In this document: positions 27,908 to 37,550 of the stretch, in pieces
How positions within the stretch are numbered: the stretch's first letter is position 1
Layout of the letters: each line of letters opens with the position of its first letter
Assembly: GCA_030432655.1 (NCBI GenBank)
Contig: JAUILA010000002.1
Span: forward strand, 186,001-250,000
DNA from: Bacteroidia bacterium
GTDB lineage: Bacteria; Bacteroidota; Bacteroidia; Cytophagales; Cyclobacteriaceae
DNA length: 64,000 bases
Direction: 5' to 3'
The notes under the pieces: generated by a model
Told to the model about the DNA's origin: nothing
The model's input: the letters and a program-made list of their open reading frames with translations, nothing else
Database searches by the model: none
Position numbers and translations under genes: made by a program

Positions 27908-28816
27908 TTACAATCGATGCATGAGATGCCTGTAAATGCCGATCATGGAGTCGATGTCTGCTTTGTGAACTTTCTCATTGGGAGAATGTACATTTTGTTC
28001 GGCGGCTCCGATAAAACACCAGTCGATGGGATAGGGGGAAATCTGAAGCTCCCGTCCGTCACTTGACCCTCTTCCTTCCACCTCAAGCTGGAAAGGATGT
28101 CCGGCATCCCGGCTGATACCGACCACCTTGTCGAGGAATGTTCGGCGTGGTAAATTCCTGTCCCGGAGGGAAATGGCAGTACCTTTGCCCGGCCTGACAC
28201 CTTCGGTGATCCAGGTAATGTCGGAAATCAACGCCTGTCTGACGCCAAATTCCTCGAACATAAACCGGGAAAGAAACGGAACGGATCCGCCCCCGTGCTC
28301 TTCCCATGCGCTGAAAATGATCATTCCATTCTCCAGTGTTTCAGCCACCCGCAGCGCGTTGTAAACACCGAGTCGGTTATCCAGACTGCAAGAGGTGATA
28401 TACTTGTCAGTTTCCCTGAAATCACATTTGAAGGACAAGGTGGTGCCCCTGTCCAGCCCGCGGGGGAAATCATATGTGAGCTGGTCATCAGTGACTTTTA
28501 ACTTGCATTCAACAGGGCCCAGGGTATCTTCCCCTCTGAGTATATACCCGGATTCCGTGTCCGGACCGCCGATTGGAACCAGCTGATCCTGATAGCGCAC
28601 TGTGAATCCTACGCTGTCCATATGGGCATAGATGGCCGTACGCGGTTTGCCAAATACAAGCACGAGGCAATCCATAAATTTTTCACCTTCATAGATCACC
28701 GGCTGATTCTTCCAGTTACCTTGTTCAGACTTAATATATTTAATCAGGAAGTCCTTCATAGGACCTTCGCTTCCGGAAGGAGCGTGGACGGAACATAATT
28801 GCTTAAGTAGCTTCAT
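27908..28816 (-). CDS. M42-like metallopeptidase (short form)
   Basis: The 302-residue protein is shorter than the usual 340-360 of M42 aminopeptidases. The metal and catalytic segments can be followed: IYAHMDSVGF (first metal His and Asp), SLDNRLGVYNAL (bridging Asp), SAWEEHGGGS (catalytic Glu pair), SDITWITEG and FIGAAEQNVHSPNEKV (last His). The canonical LDDR and QEEVG are altered to LDNR and WEEHG, so it is a divergent member. Family members are cobalt- or zinc-dependent aminopeptidases forming large cytoplasmic assemblies. It is transcribed away from upp. Confidence 0.75.
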   Translation of the reverse strand: MKLLKQLCSVHAPSGSEGPMKDFLIKYIKSEQGNWKNQPVIYEGEKFMDCLVLVFGKPRTAIYAHMDSVGFTVRYQDQLVPIGGPDTESGYILRGEDTLGPVECKLKVTDDQLTYDFPRGLDRGTTLSFKCDFRETDKYITSCSLDNRLGVYNALRVAETLENGMIIFSAWEEHGGGSVPFLSRFMFEEFGVRQALISDITWITEGVRPGKGTAISLRDRNLPRRTFLDKVVGISRDAGHPFQLEVEGRGSSDGRELQISPYPIDWCFIGAAEQNVHSPNEKVHKADIDSMIGIYRHLMHRL

Positions 28817-28921
28817 GGGATCTTTATACAGTTTCTGCTTTCTTCTGTTTTTCGCTTCTCTTTATTTTCTATATTTACCGATTGAACCGATGAAATTCCT
28901 TTCAGAAAAGGCACTTTTTTA

Positions 28922-29566
28922 ATGATTCACATCCTTGACAAGACACCTTCCATTGCTGACCAGTATCTGTACGAGTTAAGGCACAAAGATATTCAAAAGG
29001 ACAAAGCAAGGTTCCGGTATAATTTAAAAAGAATTGGAATTGTATTGGCGGTTGAGATCTCCGGTCAACTGAAATACCGTGAGGTTCAGATTGATACGCC
29101 ACTGGGAATTAAAGATGCCAGAAGACTGGATGAAGCACCGGTTCTGATCAGTATTCTCCGGGCGGGACAACCGCTGATGGAAGGGTTCCAGGAGGTTTTC
29201 GTTGATAGTGAATGCGGATTTATTGGGGCTTTCCGGGTTGAGGAGGGTCATGCGCGACCTGCAGTTGCCATGCGTTACCAGGCAATTCCGGATCTGCGTA
29301 ACCGAACCGTGATTGTGGTTGACCCAATGCTTGCCACAGGAAACTCAATGGTCAGTACGCTGAATGAGCTCGCAGGGCTGGGCGCTTCCGGATTGCATCT
29401 GGCCTGCGTGGTTGCTGCCCCGGAGGGAATTGACTATGTGAAGGAGAATTGTTCTATGCCTTTTACTTTATGGGTCGGATCCGTGGATGAACGATTAAAT
29501 GAAAAAGCGTATATCGTTCCCGGTCTCGGAGATGCCGGGGATTTATCTTATGGCATTAAGCTTTAA
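28922..29566 (+). CDS. upp: Uracil phosphoribosyltransferase
   Basis: The 214-residue protein has the PRPP motif VVVDPMLATGNSMVS, the LISILRAGQPLMEGF loop and a C-terminal uracil-binding YIVPGLGDAGDLSYG. It converts uracil to UMP. The N-terminal region is a little divergent compared with E. coli Upp, but every active-site segment is present. It is followed by the Ca/Na antiporter gene about 10 bases on, so the two may share a message. Confidence 0.94.
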   Translation: MIHILDKTPSIADQYLYELRHKDIQKDKARFRYNLKRIGIVLAVEISGQLKYREVQIDTPLGIKDARRLDEAPVLISILRAGQPLMEGFQEVFVDSECGFIGAFRVEEGHARPAVAMRYQAIPDLRNRTVIVVDPMLATGNSMVSTLNELAGLGASGLHLACVVAAPEGIDYVKENCSMPFTLWVGSVDERLNEKAYIVPGLGDAGDLSYGIKL

Positions 29567-29575
29567 TTTTTGTCT

Positions 29576-30520
29576 ATGTTACTGACTGTAGGAATACTTC
29601 TTTTCGGACTGATCATTCTAATCATGGGAGGGGAATTCCTTGTTCGCGGTTCCACAAGTATCGCGCTTAAGGCGAAAATTTCTCCGCTGGTTGTGGGCCT
29701 GACGATTGTGGCATTTGGTACTTCTGCCCCTGAATTACTCATTTCGGTGAAGGCTGCCCTTGCCGGGAGCCCTGATATGACCATGGGTAATGTGGTGGGA
29801 TCGAATATTTGTAATCTTGCGCTGGTTTTGGGACTTACTGCGGTTATTTCACCGATCCACGTGAATTCGGACAGTATAAAAATTGACTGGCCGGTGGCGA
29901 TGGGAAGTTCCCTGTTACTTTATTTCCTGCTTCGTGTTATTTCGCCGTCACTGACCTGGATACAGGGATTACTTTTTATTCTCCTGCTGGTCGCATATAC
30001 CTTTTTTATTATCCGTAAATCCAGAAAGGAGACGAAGGCGCAAATGACGGATGTGGATATACCTGCGGCAAGTAACAGCCCGGTTAAGGATATCCTTTAT
30101 ATACTTGTGGGTTGTCTCGGATTGTATTTTGGTGCTGACTGGTTTGTCGGCGCTGCCAGGAGTCTTGCGTTTGATCTTGGGGTAAGCGAGCGGGTTATTG
30201 GCATTACAGTACTGGCACTCGGGACTTCACTGCCTGAGCTGGTGACCGCCGTCGTGGCTTCGGTAAAGGGGGAGACAGACCTTGCTGTGGGCAATCTGAT
30301 TGGGTCAAACATTTTTAACATCCTTTCCATCCTGGGTATCACAAGTATGATTACGCGCATAGATGTAAGTAGCGAGATTATCAATTATGACCTGATCGCT
30401 ATGATTATCATAACGATGATTGTTTTGCCGCTCATGTTATATAAAAGGAAAATGGGTAAACTTTCGGGTGTATTGTTGTTGTTGGTATATGTATACTACA
30501 CATATTCAGTCGTAGTATAG
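29576..30520 (+). CDS. Calcium/sodium antiporter (CaCA family, YrbG-like)
   Basis: I use the ATG at 29576 (314 residues); a TTG two codons earlier is the longer alternative. The protein has about ten membrane segments in two inverted halves. Each half has an alpha-repeat: FGTSAPELLISVKAALAGS with GNVVGSNICN, and LGTSLPELVTAVVASVKG with GNLIGSNIFNI. These Glu-containing repeats form the ion site. The family exchanges Ca2+ for Na+ or H+. The central loop is hydrophilic. The length matches the family. Confidence 0.92.
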   Translation: MLLTVGILLFGLIILIMGGEFLVRGSTSIALKAKISPLVVGLTIVAFGTSAPELLISVKAALAGSPDMTMGNVVGSNICNLALVLGLTAVISPIHVNSDSIKIDWPVAMGSSLLLYFLLRVISPSLTWIQGLLFILLLVAYTFFIIRKSRKETKAQMTDVDIPAASNSPVKDILYILVGCLGLYFGADWFVGAARSLAFDLGVSERVIGITVLALGTSLPELVTAVVASVKGETDLAVGNLIGSNIFNILSILGITSMITRIDVSSEIINYDLIAMIIITMIVLPLMLYKRKMGKLSGVLLLLVYVYYTYSVVV

Positions 30521-30528
30521 CCGTAATC

Positions 30529-30981
30529 ATGTTCTGGAAGTTTGTTTCAATTGTACTATTGACGATGCTCAAATTCATCGCCGGGCCCACACTGGGATAC
30601 GCAGGTGGTTTCTCCCTTTTTATGACTATCATAATTACGGTTACGGGGATGATGCTGAGTGTTTTCCTCTTTACTTTTCTTGGCAGGCTTCTGAAACAAA
30701 AATTACTTGACCGGATTTTCGCTCGCAAACGGAAATTTACCCGGAGAAACCGGCAGTTTATACGAATCTGGAAAAAATATGGCCTCAACGGTGTTGCGTT
30801 TCTGACACCGATAATTTTTACGCCGATCGGGGGCACGTTATTGCTGACCAGTTTTGGCAGCCCCAAGCGAAAAATCCTTATTTCGATGTTTGCCAGTGCT
30901 GTTTTCTGGGCAGTTATATTTTCTACCCTGATTCATATTTTCGGCGAGCAGATCCTTCCGGAAATAATGAGAGGAGCCTGA
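30529..30981 (+). CDS. Small membrane protein, unknown function
   Basis: The 150-residue protein has about three membrane segments: residues 3-25, 30-50 and a C-terminal one near 120-140. A strongly basic loop (RKRKFTRRNRQFIRIWKKYG) is followed by VAFLTPIIFTPIGGTLLLTSFG. The Pro/Gly-rich segment between basic loop and last helix is reminiscent of small-multidrug-export or SNARE-associated (DedA-like) proteins, but I cannot assign it. It follows the antiporter by 8 bases, and its TGA directly abuts the TGA of the convergent serine dehydratase gene. Confidence 0.7.
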   Translation: MFWKFVSIVLLTMLKFIAGPTLGYAGGFSLFMTIIITVTGMMLSVFLFTFLGRLLKQKLLDRIFARKRKFTRRNRQFIRIWKKYGLNGVAFLTPIIFTPIGGTLLLTSFGSPKRKILISMFASAVFWAVIFSTLIHIFGEQILPEIMRGA

Positions 30982-31893
30982 TCAGTTGTCGGGCTCGTCT
31001 TCGTCCGGAAGTATTTCTATATTTTCGATAAGGACTTCTTTGGAGATGCGCTGTCCGGTTGGTGTGGCTGCAAGTCCGCCCAGGGCGGTTTCCTTATAAC
31101 GGGCCTCCATGCTTTGTCCGACTTCACCCATCGCATCCACACATTCATCTACAGGTATAACTGCATCAACCTGGCTCAGTGATATCTGGGCAGATGAATA
31201 GGCAATGGCGGCGGCACTGGCATTCCTTACCACGCACGGGACTTCCACAAGACCGGCTACAGGATCGCACACCAACCCCAGGGTACACTGGATGGTAATG
31301 GCCACAGCATTGAATACCTGGTCAGTGGTTCCGCCCAGGCAATACACAATAGCACCGGAGGCCATAGCTGCCGCACTGCCCGTTTCGGCCTGGCACCCGC
31401 CAACGGCACCTGCCAGTGAAGCTCTTTTTTCAATGATCAGTCCGATGCCGGCGCCTACAAGTAGTCCCTCCGCGATCTTGTCGTCATCAACATGATGTAT
31501 TTCCTGCAGAGTGACCAGCGTTCCGGGAAGAATTCCGGATGCCCCGGCCGTAGGGGCGGCAACGATCCTGCCCATACAGGAATTTACTTCCTTGGCAGCC
31601 AGTGCCCGGGCGATCAGCTGCTGGAATTCCGAAGATAATACCGTATGGGAAGACTGGTAGACTTTCTTGGCTCCGTTGTTTATCATCCCGGAACGACTTG
31701 TCATATTCTCCTCCAGGCCGGTTTTCACCGCGTCCTTCATAACGGAAAAAGCCTCTTTCAGCTTATCGAAAATATATTCCCGGTCGTGCCCTTTCTGGTG
31801 CTCTTCATATTCAATGACAGGCTCAATGAGCGATACATTGTTTTCTTCACAATACTCCTTCCAGGCGGTGAAATCTTGAAATCCAAATGCCAT
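30982..31893 (-). CDS. sdaAA: L-serine dehydratase, iron-sulfur type, alpha chain
   Basis: The 303-residue protein matches the alpha chain of the two-subunit Fe-S L-serine dehydratases: GRIVAAPTAGASGILPGTL, GGCQAETGSAAAMASGA and CDPVAGLVEVPCVVRNA, which supply cluster cysteines and substrate contacts. It deaminates serine to pyruvate and ammonia. The beta chain (about 220 residues, ACT domain), which the two-subunit enzyme needs, is not adjacent and not in this window; it may be elsewhere. A -7 box lies 15 bases upstream. A terminator separates it from rho. Confidence 0.85.
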   Translation of the reverse strand: MAFGFQDFTAWKEYCEENNVSLIEPVIEYEEHQKGHDREYIFDKLKEAFSVMKDAVKTGLEENMTSRSGMINNGAKKVYQSSHTVLSSEFQQLIARALAAKEVNSCMGRIVAAPTAGASGILPGTLVTLQEIHHVDDDKIAEGLLVGAGIGLIIEKRASLAGAVGGCQAETGSAAAMASGAIVYCLGGTTDQVFNAVAITIQCTLGLVCDPVAGLVEVPCVVRNASAAAIAYSSAQISLSQVDAVIPVDECVDAMGEVGQSMEARYKETALGGLAATPTGQRISKEVLIENIEILPDEDEPDN

Positions 31894-31907
31894 AATCCCT
31901 TTTTTTG

Positions 31908-31915
31908 CAAAGGTA
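31908..31915 (-). promoter_or_regulatory. -7 element of the serine dehydratase gene
   Basis: TACCTTTG on the minus strand is a full match to TAnnTTTG, 14 bases before the ATG. The -33 region (TTT) falls within the T-run of the rho terminator. Confidence 0.45.
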
Positions 31916-31931
31916 GTGAAGTATGGAGCAT

Positions 31932-31974
31932 AAAAAAACCCTGCAGGAATGCATCAGAGACTCCTGCAGGGTTT
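31932..31974 (-). terminator. Intrinsic terminator after rho
   Basis: AAACCCTGCAGGA (31936-31948) and TCCTGCAGGGTTT (31962-31974) are perfect 13-base arms, followed by T7 on the minus strand. It lies 22 bases after the rho stop. Confidence 0.85.
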
Positions 31975-31996
31975 GTATTATTCTTAAATCGGTCCG

Positions 31997-33688
31997 TTAT
32001 CCGTTCATTGATATCAGGAACTCCTCGTTGTTGCGGGTTCCCTTCATCTTTGACAGAAGGAATTCCATTGCTTCGGTAGAGTTCATATCAGACATAAATT
32101 TACGCAGGATCCAGACACGCTGAAGTTCTTCCTCAGACATAAGTAAGTCTTCACGACGCGTACCTGAAGCAGGAACATCGATCGCAGGGTAGATACGTTT
32201 GTTGGAAAGCTTCCGGTCAAGCTGAAGTTCCATGTTACCGGTACCTTTGAATTCCTCGAAGATTACTTCGTCCATTTTCGAACCTGTTTCGATCAGTGCG
32301 GTGGCAATGATCGTCAGTGATCCGCCATTCTCCACGTTCCTGGCAGCACCAAAGAAACGCTTGGGTTTGTGAAGCGCATTGGCATCCACACCACCTGAAA
32401 GAATTTTTCCTGACGAAGGCACCACAGTATTGTAGGCGCGGGCAAGTCGGGTGATACTGTCCAGCAGGATAACCACATCATGACCACATTCCACCATGCG
32501 CTTCGCTTTTTCAAGTACCATGCTTGACACTTTTACGTGCCTTTCCGCCTGCTCATCAAACGTGGAAGCCACTACTTCGGCTTTTACACTTCGTGCCATG
32601 TCGGTAACTTCTTCCGGACGCTCGTCGATCAGAAGAATGATCAGGTAACATTCAGGATGATTTTCCGCGATGGCATTGGCCACGTTCTTCAAAAGAACCG
32701 TTTTACCAGTCTTGGGCTGAGCCACGATCATTCCACGCTGGCCTTTTCCGATCGGACTGAACAAGTCCAGTATCCTGGCAGAATAATTATCCGGCTTACC
32801 GCTCAGTTTAATTTTCTCTTCAGGGAACAACGGGGTAAGGTGCTCAAATGAAATCCTGTCCCGGATTTGTTCGGTGGTTTTTCCGTTGACAGATTCTACC
32901 CGAAGAAGCGCGAAATATTTTTCACCCTCTTTTGGCGGACGAATTTGTCCTTTGACTGTATCTCCGGTTTTGAGGCCGAACAATTTTATTTGTGAAGGCG
33001 AGACATAAATATCGTCCGGACTTGCCAGGTAGTTGTAATCGGAAGAACGAAGGAAGCCATATCCGTCGGACATGATCTCAAGTACCCCTTCGTTTTCGAT
33101 GATACCGTCGAAATCCTTGATATTTGCTTCTTTTTTCTTGTTATCGCCCCGGTTATCCCCGCGGTTATCTCCCCGGTTGTCATTTTTATCCCGGTTGCTG
33201 CTTCGGGAATCATTGCTCCCGCCACCTTTATTGGATTTATTGCTTCCTGAATTATCCTTTTTATCAGATTTGTCAGAATTCCGGTTGTCATTCTTTTGAT
33301 TTTTTCCAGAATCCTTCTCTACTTCCACGCCAAATGATTCAAGAACGGCATCTTTGTCGCCGCCGCCTTTGTTGTCCTCATTCGCCTTAACATTTTCCCG
33401 CTTACGGGGTGTTTTCTTATTAGAGGATTTTGGTTCACGTTTCTGCCGGCCGGAAGATTTCTTCGGCTGGTCGTTTGACTTCGGCTGGTCGTTTGATTCT
33501 TCCTGCTTATTTTCAGCAGGTTGTTTTTTCTTGGGAAGTTTTTCTTCCGGAGTGCGAGCTTGTTCGTCCAGAATCTGATATACGAGATCCTGTTTCGATA
33601 ATTTTTTGTAATTCTTAAGTCCAAGCTCCTCGGCAATATCCTTCAGCTCGGATAGGAGCCTGACATTGAGTTCTTCAATTGTGTACAT
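31997..33688 (-). CDS. rho: Transcription termination factor Rho with a long disordered insert
   Basis: The 563-residue protein has a Rho_N domain (about residues 1-45) and then a low-complexity stretch of about 150 residues rich in K, N, D, S and G, with three RGDN repeats near residue 180 and paired NDQPK units. The cold-shock-like RNA-binding domain starts near 195 ([20 protein letters not shown]), and the ATPase has [27 protein letters not shown] and the R-loop region. E. coli Rho has 419 residues, so the insert accounts for the difference. Rho ends many transcripts by moving along RNA. The insert resembles the disordered region reported to drive phase separation of Rho in a gut Bacteroides. 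Confidence 0.96.
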   Translation of the reverse strand: MYTIEELNVRLLSELKDIAEELGLKNYKKLSKQDLVYQILDEQARTPEEKLPKKKQPAENKQEESNDQPKSNDQPKKSSGRQKREPKSSNKKTPRKRENVKANEDNKGGGDKDAVLESFGVEVEKDSGKNQKNDNRNSDKSDKKDNSGSNKSNKGGGSNDSRSSNRDKNDNRGDNRGDNRGDNKKKEANIKDFDGIIENEGVLEIMSDGYGFLRSSDYNYLASPDDIYVSPSQIKLFGLKTGDTVKGQIRPPKEGEKYFALLRVESVNGKTTEQIRDRISFEHLTPLFPEEKIKLSGKPDNYSARILDLFSPIGKGQRGMIVAQPKTGKTVLLKNVANAIAENHPECYLIILLIDERPEEVTDMARSVKAEVVASTFDEQAERHVKVSSMVLEKAKRMVECGHDVVILLDSITRLARAYNTVVPSSGKILSGGVDANALHKPKRFFGAARNVENGGSLTIIATALIETGSKMDEVIFEEFKGTGNMELQLDRKLSNKRIYPAIDVPASGTRREDLLMSEEELQRVWILRKFMSDMNSTEAMEFLLSKMKGTRNNEEFLISMNG

Positions 33689-34003
33689 GAATAATAACTG
33701 GCTGTTTTAGAAAAATAATGTGTTCAACTAAGCTATCAAATAGGTTTTTGACATGGGACCCTGCGCGCCTTGTTAGGGTTGCTGCAAGAAAGGTGTTAGA
33801 TATAGATATTGATCTGCGTCTGACTCGGGTCAACAGGAATATGCTGCCCGTTTGATAGTGCAATTATAGATGAATGGTAAGCAATAATCAAATAAATAAT
33901 TGGAAATAATCTTATCAGGGCTAATTAATTCTCATTTAGAGTTTTTCTGGCTTATTTTGCAAAGCAGCCGACATTAATGAGAACGGCAAAAATAATTAAC
34001 CTC
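33689..34003. other. Intergenic region between divergent rho and serS
   Basis: 315 bases between two divergent genes. The rho-proximal part holds the promoter at 33710-33740. The serS side has a TTATTTTG stretch about 55 bases before the serS ATG, but I could not match it convincingly. A 62-codon minus-strand frame (33675-33863) shows no protein-like features. No RNA gene or repeat was recognised. Confidence 0.5.
33710..33740 (-). promoter_or_regulatory. Promoter of rho
   Basis: TTTG (33740-33737), a 19-base spacer and TATTTTTC (33717-33710, one mismatch to TAnnTTTG). The ATG follows about 22 bases later. Confidence 0.5.
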
Positions 34004-35290
34004 ATGCTATTACTTTCTTATATAAAAGAGAACCAGGATACGGTGGTGAAAGGACTGGAGAAGCGTCATTTCCCTGAGCCTGAAAAAACGATTTCCAAGG
34101 TACTGCTACTTGATGAGGAGCGCAGGTCAACCCAGCAGGAGAATGATGAGTCTCTCCATGAAATGAATACGCTCAGTAAGCAAATCGGGCAGCTGATGCG
34201 GGAAGGAAAGCGGGATGAAGCTGAGGCTGTGAAAGCAAAAACGACTGAATTGAAGTCGAAAACCAAAGATCTGGGCGATTCGCTATCCCGTATCCAGCTG
34301 GAGCTGGAGAATCTGCTCCTGACTATTCCCAATATTCCAAATGAAGAAGTACCAGCCGGTAAGGGGGAAGAAGATAATGATGTGGTATTTCAGCACGGGA
34401 AGGCGCCCGAATTGCATGACGGGGCCAGGCCTCACTGGGAGCTGATAAAAGAGTATGATATCATCGATTTTGACCTGGGAATCAAAATTACCGGGGCCGG
34501 ATTCCCGGTTTATAAAGGAGCAGGAGCGAGGCTGCAGCGATCGATGATCAACTTTTTTCTGGATGAGGCACGCAGGGCCGGATATACGGAAATTCAACCA
34601 CCGATCGTGATTAACGAAGCCAGCGGAAGAGGAACCGGGCAACTACCGGATAAGGACGGTCAGATGTATCACATCAATGAAGAAAATTTCTACCTGATCC
34701 CTACTGCGGAGGTTCCGATCACTAATTTGTACCGGGATGTGATCCTTTCGGAAGATGAACTGCCGGTGATGAATGTAGGATTTACCCCTTGCTTCCGCCG
34801 TGAAGCGGGGAGCTGGGGGGCACATGTCCGGGGATTGAACCGTCTCCATCAATTTGATAAGGTTGAAATTGTCAGGATTGAAAAACCTGAAAATTCAGCT
34901 GACATTCTCAAGGAAATGTGCCAATATGTACAAGGACTGCTGGAAAAGCTTGAATTGCCATACCGGGTGCTGAATCTGTGTGCCGGAGACCTGGGGTTTA
35001 CTTCTTCACAGACGTTTGATATGGAGGTGTATTCAGCAGCCCAGGATAAATGGCTTGAGGTGAGTTCAGTCAGCAATTTCAGGACGTTCCAGTCAAACCG
35101 GCTGAAGCTCAGGTACCGGTCTTCTGCCGATCAGAAACCGGAATTATTGCACACGCTTAACGGGAGTGCACTTGCCCTGCCCAGGATCATTGCCGCCATT
35201 CTGGAGAACAACCAGACTCCGGATGGGATCAGGATTCCGTCTGTCCTGGTGCCTTACACCGGCTTTGAGATGATCACAAACCAGGACTGA
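34004..35290 (+). CDS. serS: Serine-tRNA ligase
   Basis: I use the ATG at 34004 (428 residues), since MLLLSYIKENQDTVVKGLEKR matches the standard SerRS opening; nine extra codons upstream are less likely. The N-terminal coiled-coil arm (about residues 25-100) grips tRNA-Ser. The catalytic core has TAEVPITNLYRD, FTPCFRREAGSWG (motif 2), LCAGDLGFTSSQTFDMEVY and NGSALALPRIIAAILENNQ (motif 3). It charges tRNA-Ser. It stands alone, divergent from rho, with no terminator evident after it. Confidence 0.96.
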   Translation: MLLLSYIKENQDTVVKGLEKRHFPEPEKTISKVLLLDEERRSTQQENDESLHEMNTLSKQIGQLMREGKRDEAEAVKAKTTELKSKTKDLGDSLSRIQLELENLLLTIPNIPNEEVPAGKGEEDNDVVFQHGKAPELHDGARPHWELIKEYDIIDFDLGIKITGAGFPVYKGAGARLQRSMINFFLDEARRAGYTEIQPPIVINEASGRGTGQLPDKDGQMYHINEENFYLIPTAEVPITNLYRDVILSEDELPVMNVGFTPCFRREAGSWGAHVRGLNRLHQFDKVEIVRIEKPENSADILKEMCQYVQGLLEKLELPYRVLNLCAGDLGFTSSQTFDMEVYSAAQDKWLEVSSVSNFRTFQSNRLKLRYRSSADQKPELLHTLNGSALALPRIIAAILENNQTPDGIRIPSVLVPYTGFEMITNQD

Positions 35291-35402
35291 TCAGGTAAGA
35301 ATATTCTGGAACCATTCGTGTAATTATTTATCGGTTCAACTGGTAGCGGCAGGAATTGTAGTGCTCTCTGGTTAAATTTAAATAAATAACACTTGCACCA
35401 TC

Positions 35403-37550
35403 ATGAAAGTAAACATACTTATATACCTTGGAATCGCCGGCGTTCTGTTCTCATGTTCGCCTGAAACTGAGGAGACAACAGAGGAAATAACATACCCTGA
35501 AACAAGGAAAACCGATTCTGCAGATGTTTATTTTGGGAAGGAAGTGGCCGATCCGTACCGGTGGCTGGAGGATGACCTTTCCGATGAAACGGCAAGCTGG
35601 GTCAGGGCGCAAAATGATATTACGTTCGGCTACCTGAATAGTATTCCATTCAGGAATGCAATTAAGGAACGGCTCGAAAATATCTACAATTATAAACGAA
35701 TTTCATCGCCTGATAAGCACGGGGATTATTACTACTACAGTCAGAATGACGGCCTTCAGAATCAAAGTATTATATATCGAAAAAAGAGCCTTGACGACGA
35801 AGGGGAAGTGTTTCTTGACCCGAATACATTCACAAATGACGGGACCATTTCGCTGGCCGGAACAAGTTTTACGGAAGACGGAAGTCTTTTTGGTTACCTG
35901 ATCTCTGAAGGTGGATCGGACTGGCGGAAAGCTATTGTCATTGATACTGAAACAATGGAACAAGCGGGTGACACATTGAAGGATATTAAATTCTCCGGCT
36001 TGTCCTGGGAAGGAAATGAAGGTTTTTACTACAGTAGTTATGATAAGCCTGAAAACGGTTCTGCCCTTTCAGGTAAAACCCAGTATCATAAATTGTACTA
36101 CCATACACTTGGGGAGCCGCAGGAGAATGACAGGCTTGTTTTTGGAGGAGATCAGCAGCCTCGCCGTTACATCGGGGGCTACCTGACCGATGACGAAAAC
36201 TACCTGGTGATCAGTGCTTCGGAAAGTACCAGTGGCAACCAGTTGTACATTCAGGATTTGAAGAATAAAGGGAGTAAGATCAGAGAGATCGTTGGCAATT
36301 TTGAGAATGACCACAGTGTTATCGGAAATGACGGCAATAAGTTACTTGTCTATACCAACCTGAATGCGCCTAATTACCGCCTGGTTCAGGTCGATCTGGC
36401 AAATCCTTCCGTGGAAAACTGGAAGGATATAATTCCGGAAACGGAAAATGTTCTTAGTGCCGGTACGGCAGGAGGTAATATTTTTGCGACCTATCTTATT
36501 GACGCGAAAACGGCGGTCAAACAATATTCGCTCGATGGAGAATTAATCCGGGAGGTGGATTTGCCCGGGATTGGTTCGGCATACGGATTTGGCGGCGAGC
36601 CTGATGATAAAAAGCTTTACTATACCTTCACATCCTTCACCTATCCGGCGACCATTTTTGAATATGATATCGCTTCGGGCGAATCAGTATTATTCGAACG
36701 GCCGGATGTAGATTTCAATCCGGATGATTACGAAACCAAACAGGTTTTTTATACCAGTAAGGATGGCACGCGTGTCCCGATGTTTATCGTTTACAAAAAG
36801 GGAACGGAGCTTAACGGAAAGAACCCGACCTATCTGTATGGGTATGGCGGGTTTAATATTAGTCTGCGACCGTCGTTCTCCGCATCCAGAATTGTCTGGC
36901 TGGAAAACGGAGGGATTTACGCCCAGCCAAATCTTCGCGGAGGAGGAGAATATGGCGAGGAATGGCACATTGCCGGAACGAAGATGAATAAACAGAACGT
37001 ATTTGATGATTTTATAGCAGCCGGAGAATACCTGATTGAAAACGGCTATACAGACAGTGAGCATCTGGCTTTATCAGGTGGCTCTAACGGAGGCTTGCTG
37101 GTAGGTGCTACCATGACACAGCGGCCTGATCTTGCAAAAGTGGCACTTCCTGCGGTTGGGGTGCTTGACATGCTCAGGTACCATAAGTTTACAGCCGGTG
37201 CGGGATGGGCCTATGATTACGGAACCTCGGAGGAATCTGAGGAGATGTTTAACTATCTGCTGGATTATTCTCCACTGCATAATATTGAAGACAGTGTTCA
37301 GTATCCTGCCACACTGGTCACCACTGCTGATCACGATGACCGCGTAGTGCCCGCCCATTCATTCAAATTTGCGGCGACACTTCAGGAGAAACATGAAGGC
37401 AACCATCCGGTACTTATTCGTATTGAGACGGATGCAGGCCACGGTGCCGGTACCCCTGTAAGCAAACAAATTGAACAAATGGCGGATATATATGCCTTCA
37501 CCTGGTATAATATGGATGTGGTGCCGCCTCTTGCTAAGAAAACACAATGA
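35403..37550 (+). CDS. Prolyl oligopeptidase, S9A family, predicted lipoprotein
   Basis: The 715-residue protein has a lipobox ending FSC near residue 18, so it is probably anchored to a membrane and faces the periplasm. A seven-bladed propeller (about residues 70-420) precedes an alpha/beta hydrolase domain. The nucleophile is Ser561 in GGSNGG, with the acid in DHDDRV (about 643-647) and His680 in DAGHGAG, the order and spacing of prolyl oligopeptidases. It cleaves short peptides after proline. The stop overlaps the start of the acetyltransferase gene (ATGA), so the two are coupled. Confidence 0.92.
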   Translation: MKVNILIYLGIAGVLFSCSPETEETTEEITYPETRKTDSADVYFGKEVADPYRWLEDDLSDETASWVRAQNDITFGYLNSIPFRNAIKERLENIYNYKRISSPDKHGDYYYYSQNDGLQNQSIIYRKKSLDDEGEVFLDPNTFTNDGTISLAGTSFTEDGSLFGYLISEGGSDWRKAIVIDTETMEQAGDTLKDIKFSGLSWEGNEGFYYSSYDKPENGSALSGKTQYHKLYYHTLGEPQENDRLVFGGDQQPRRYIGGYLTDDENYLVISASESTSGNQLYIQDLKNKGSKIREIVGNFENDHSVIGNDGNKLLVYTNLNAPNYRLVQVDLANPSVENWKDIIPETENVLSAGTAGGNIFATYLIDAKTAVKQYSLDGELIREVDLPGIGSAYGFGGEPDDKKLYYTFTSFTYPATIFEYDIASGESVLFERPDVDFNPDDYETKQVFYTSKDGTRVPMFIVYKKGTELNGKNPTYLYGYGGFNISLRPSFSASRIVWLENGGIYAQPNLRGGGEYGEEWHIAGTKMNKQNVFDDFIAAGEYLIENGYTDSEHLALSGGSNGGLLVGATMTQRPDLAKVALPAVGVLDMLRYHKFTAGAGWAYDYGTSEESEEMFNYLLDYSPLHNIEDSVQYPATLVTTADHDDRVVPAHSFKFAATLQEKHEGNHPVLIRIETDAGHGAGTPVSKQIEQMADIYAFTWYNMDVVPPLAKKTQ

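Noticed and set aside
33675-33863. 62-codon open frame on the minus strand upstream of rho
   Set aside because: It spans the predicted rho promoter, has no signal or domain pattern, and looks like chance.
33948-33962. TGGC...TTGC stretch upstream of serS as a sigma54 site
   Set aside because: GG and GC are 8 bases apart rather than the required 10.
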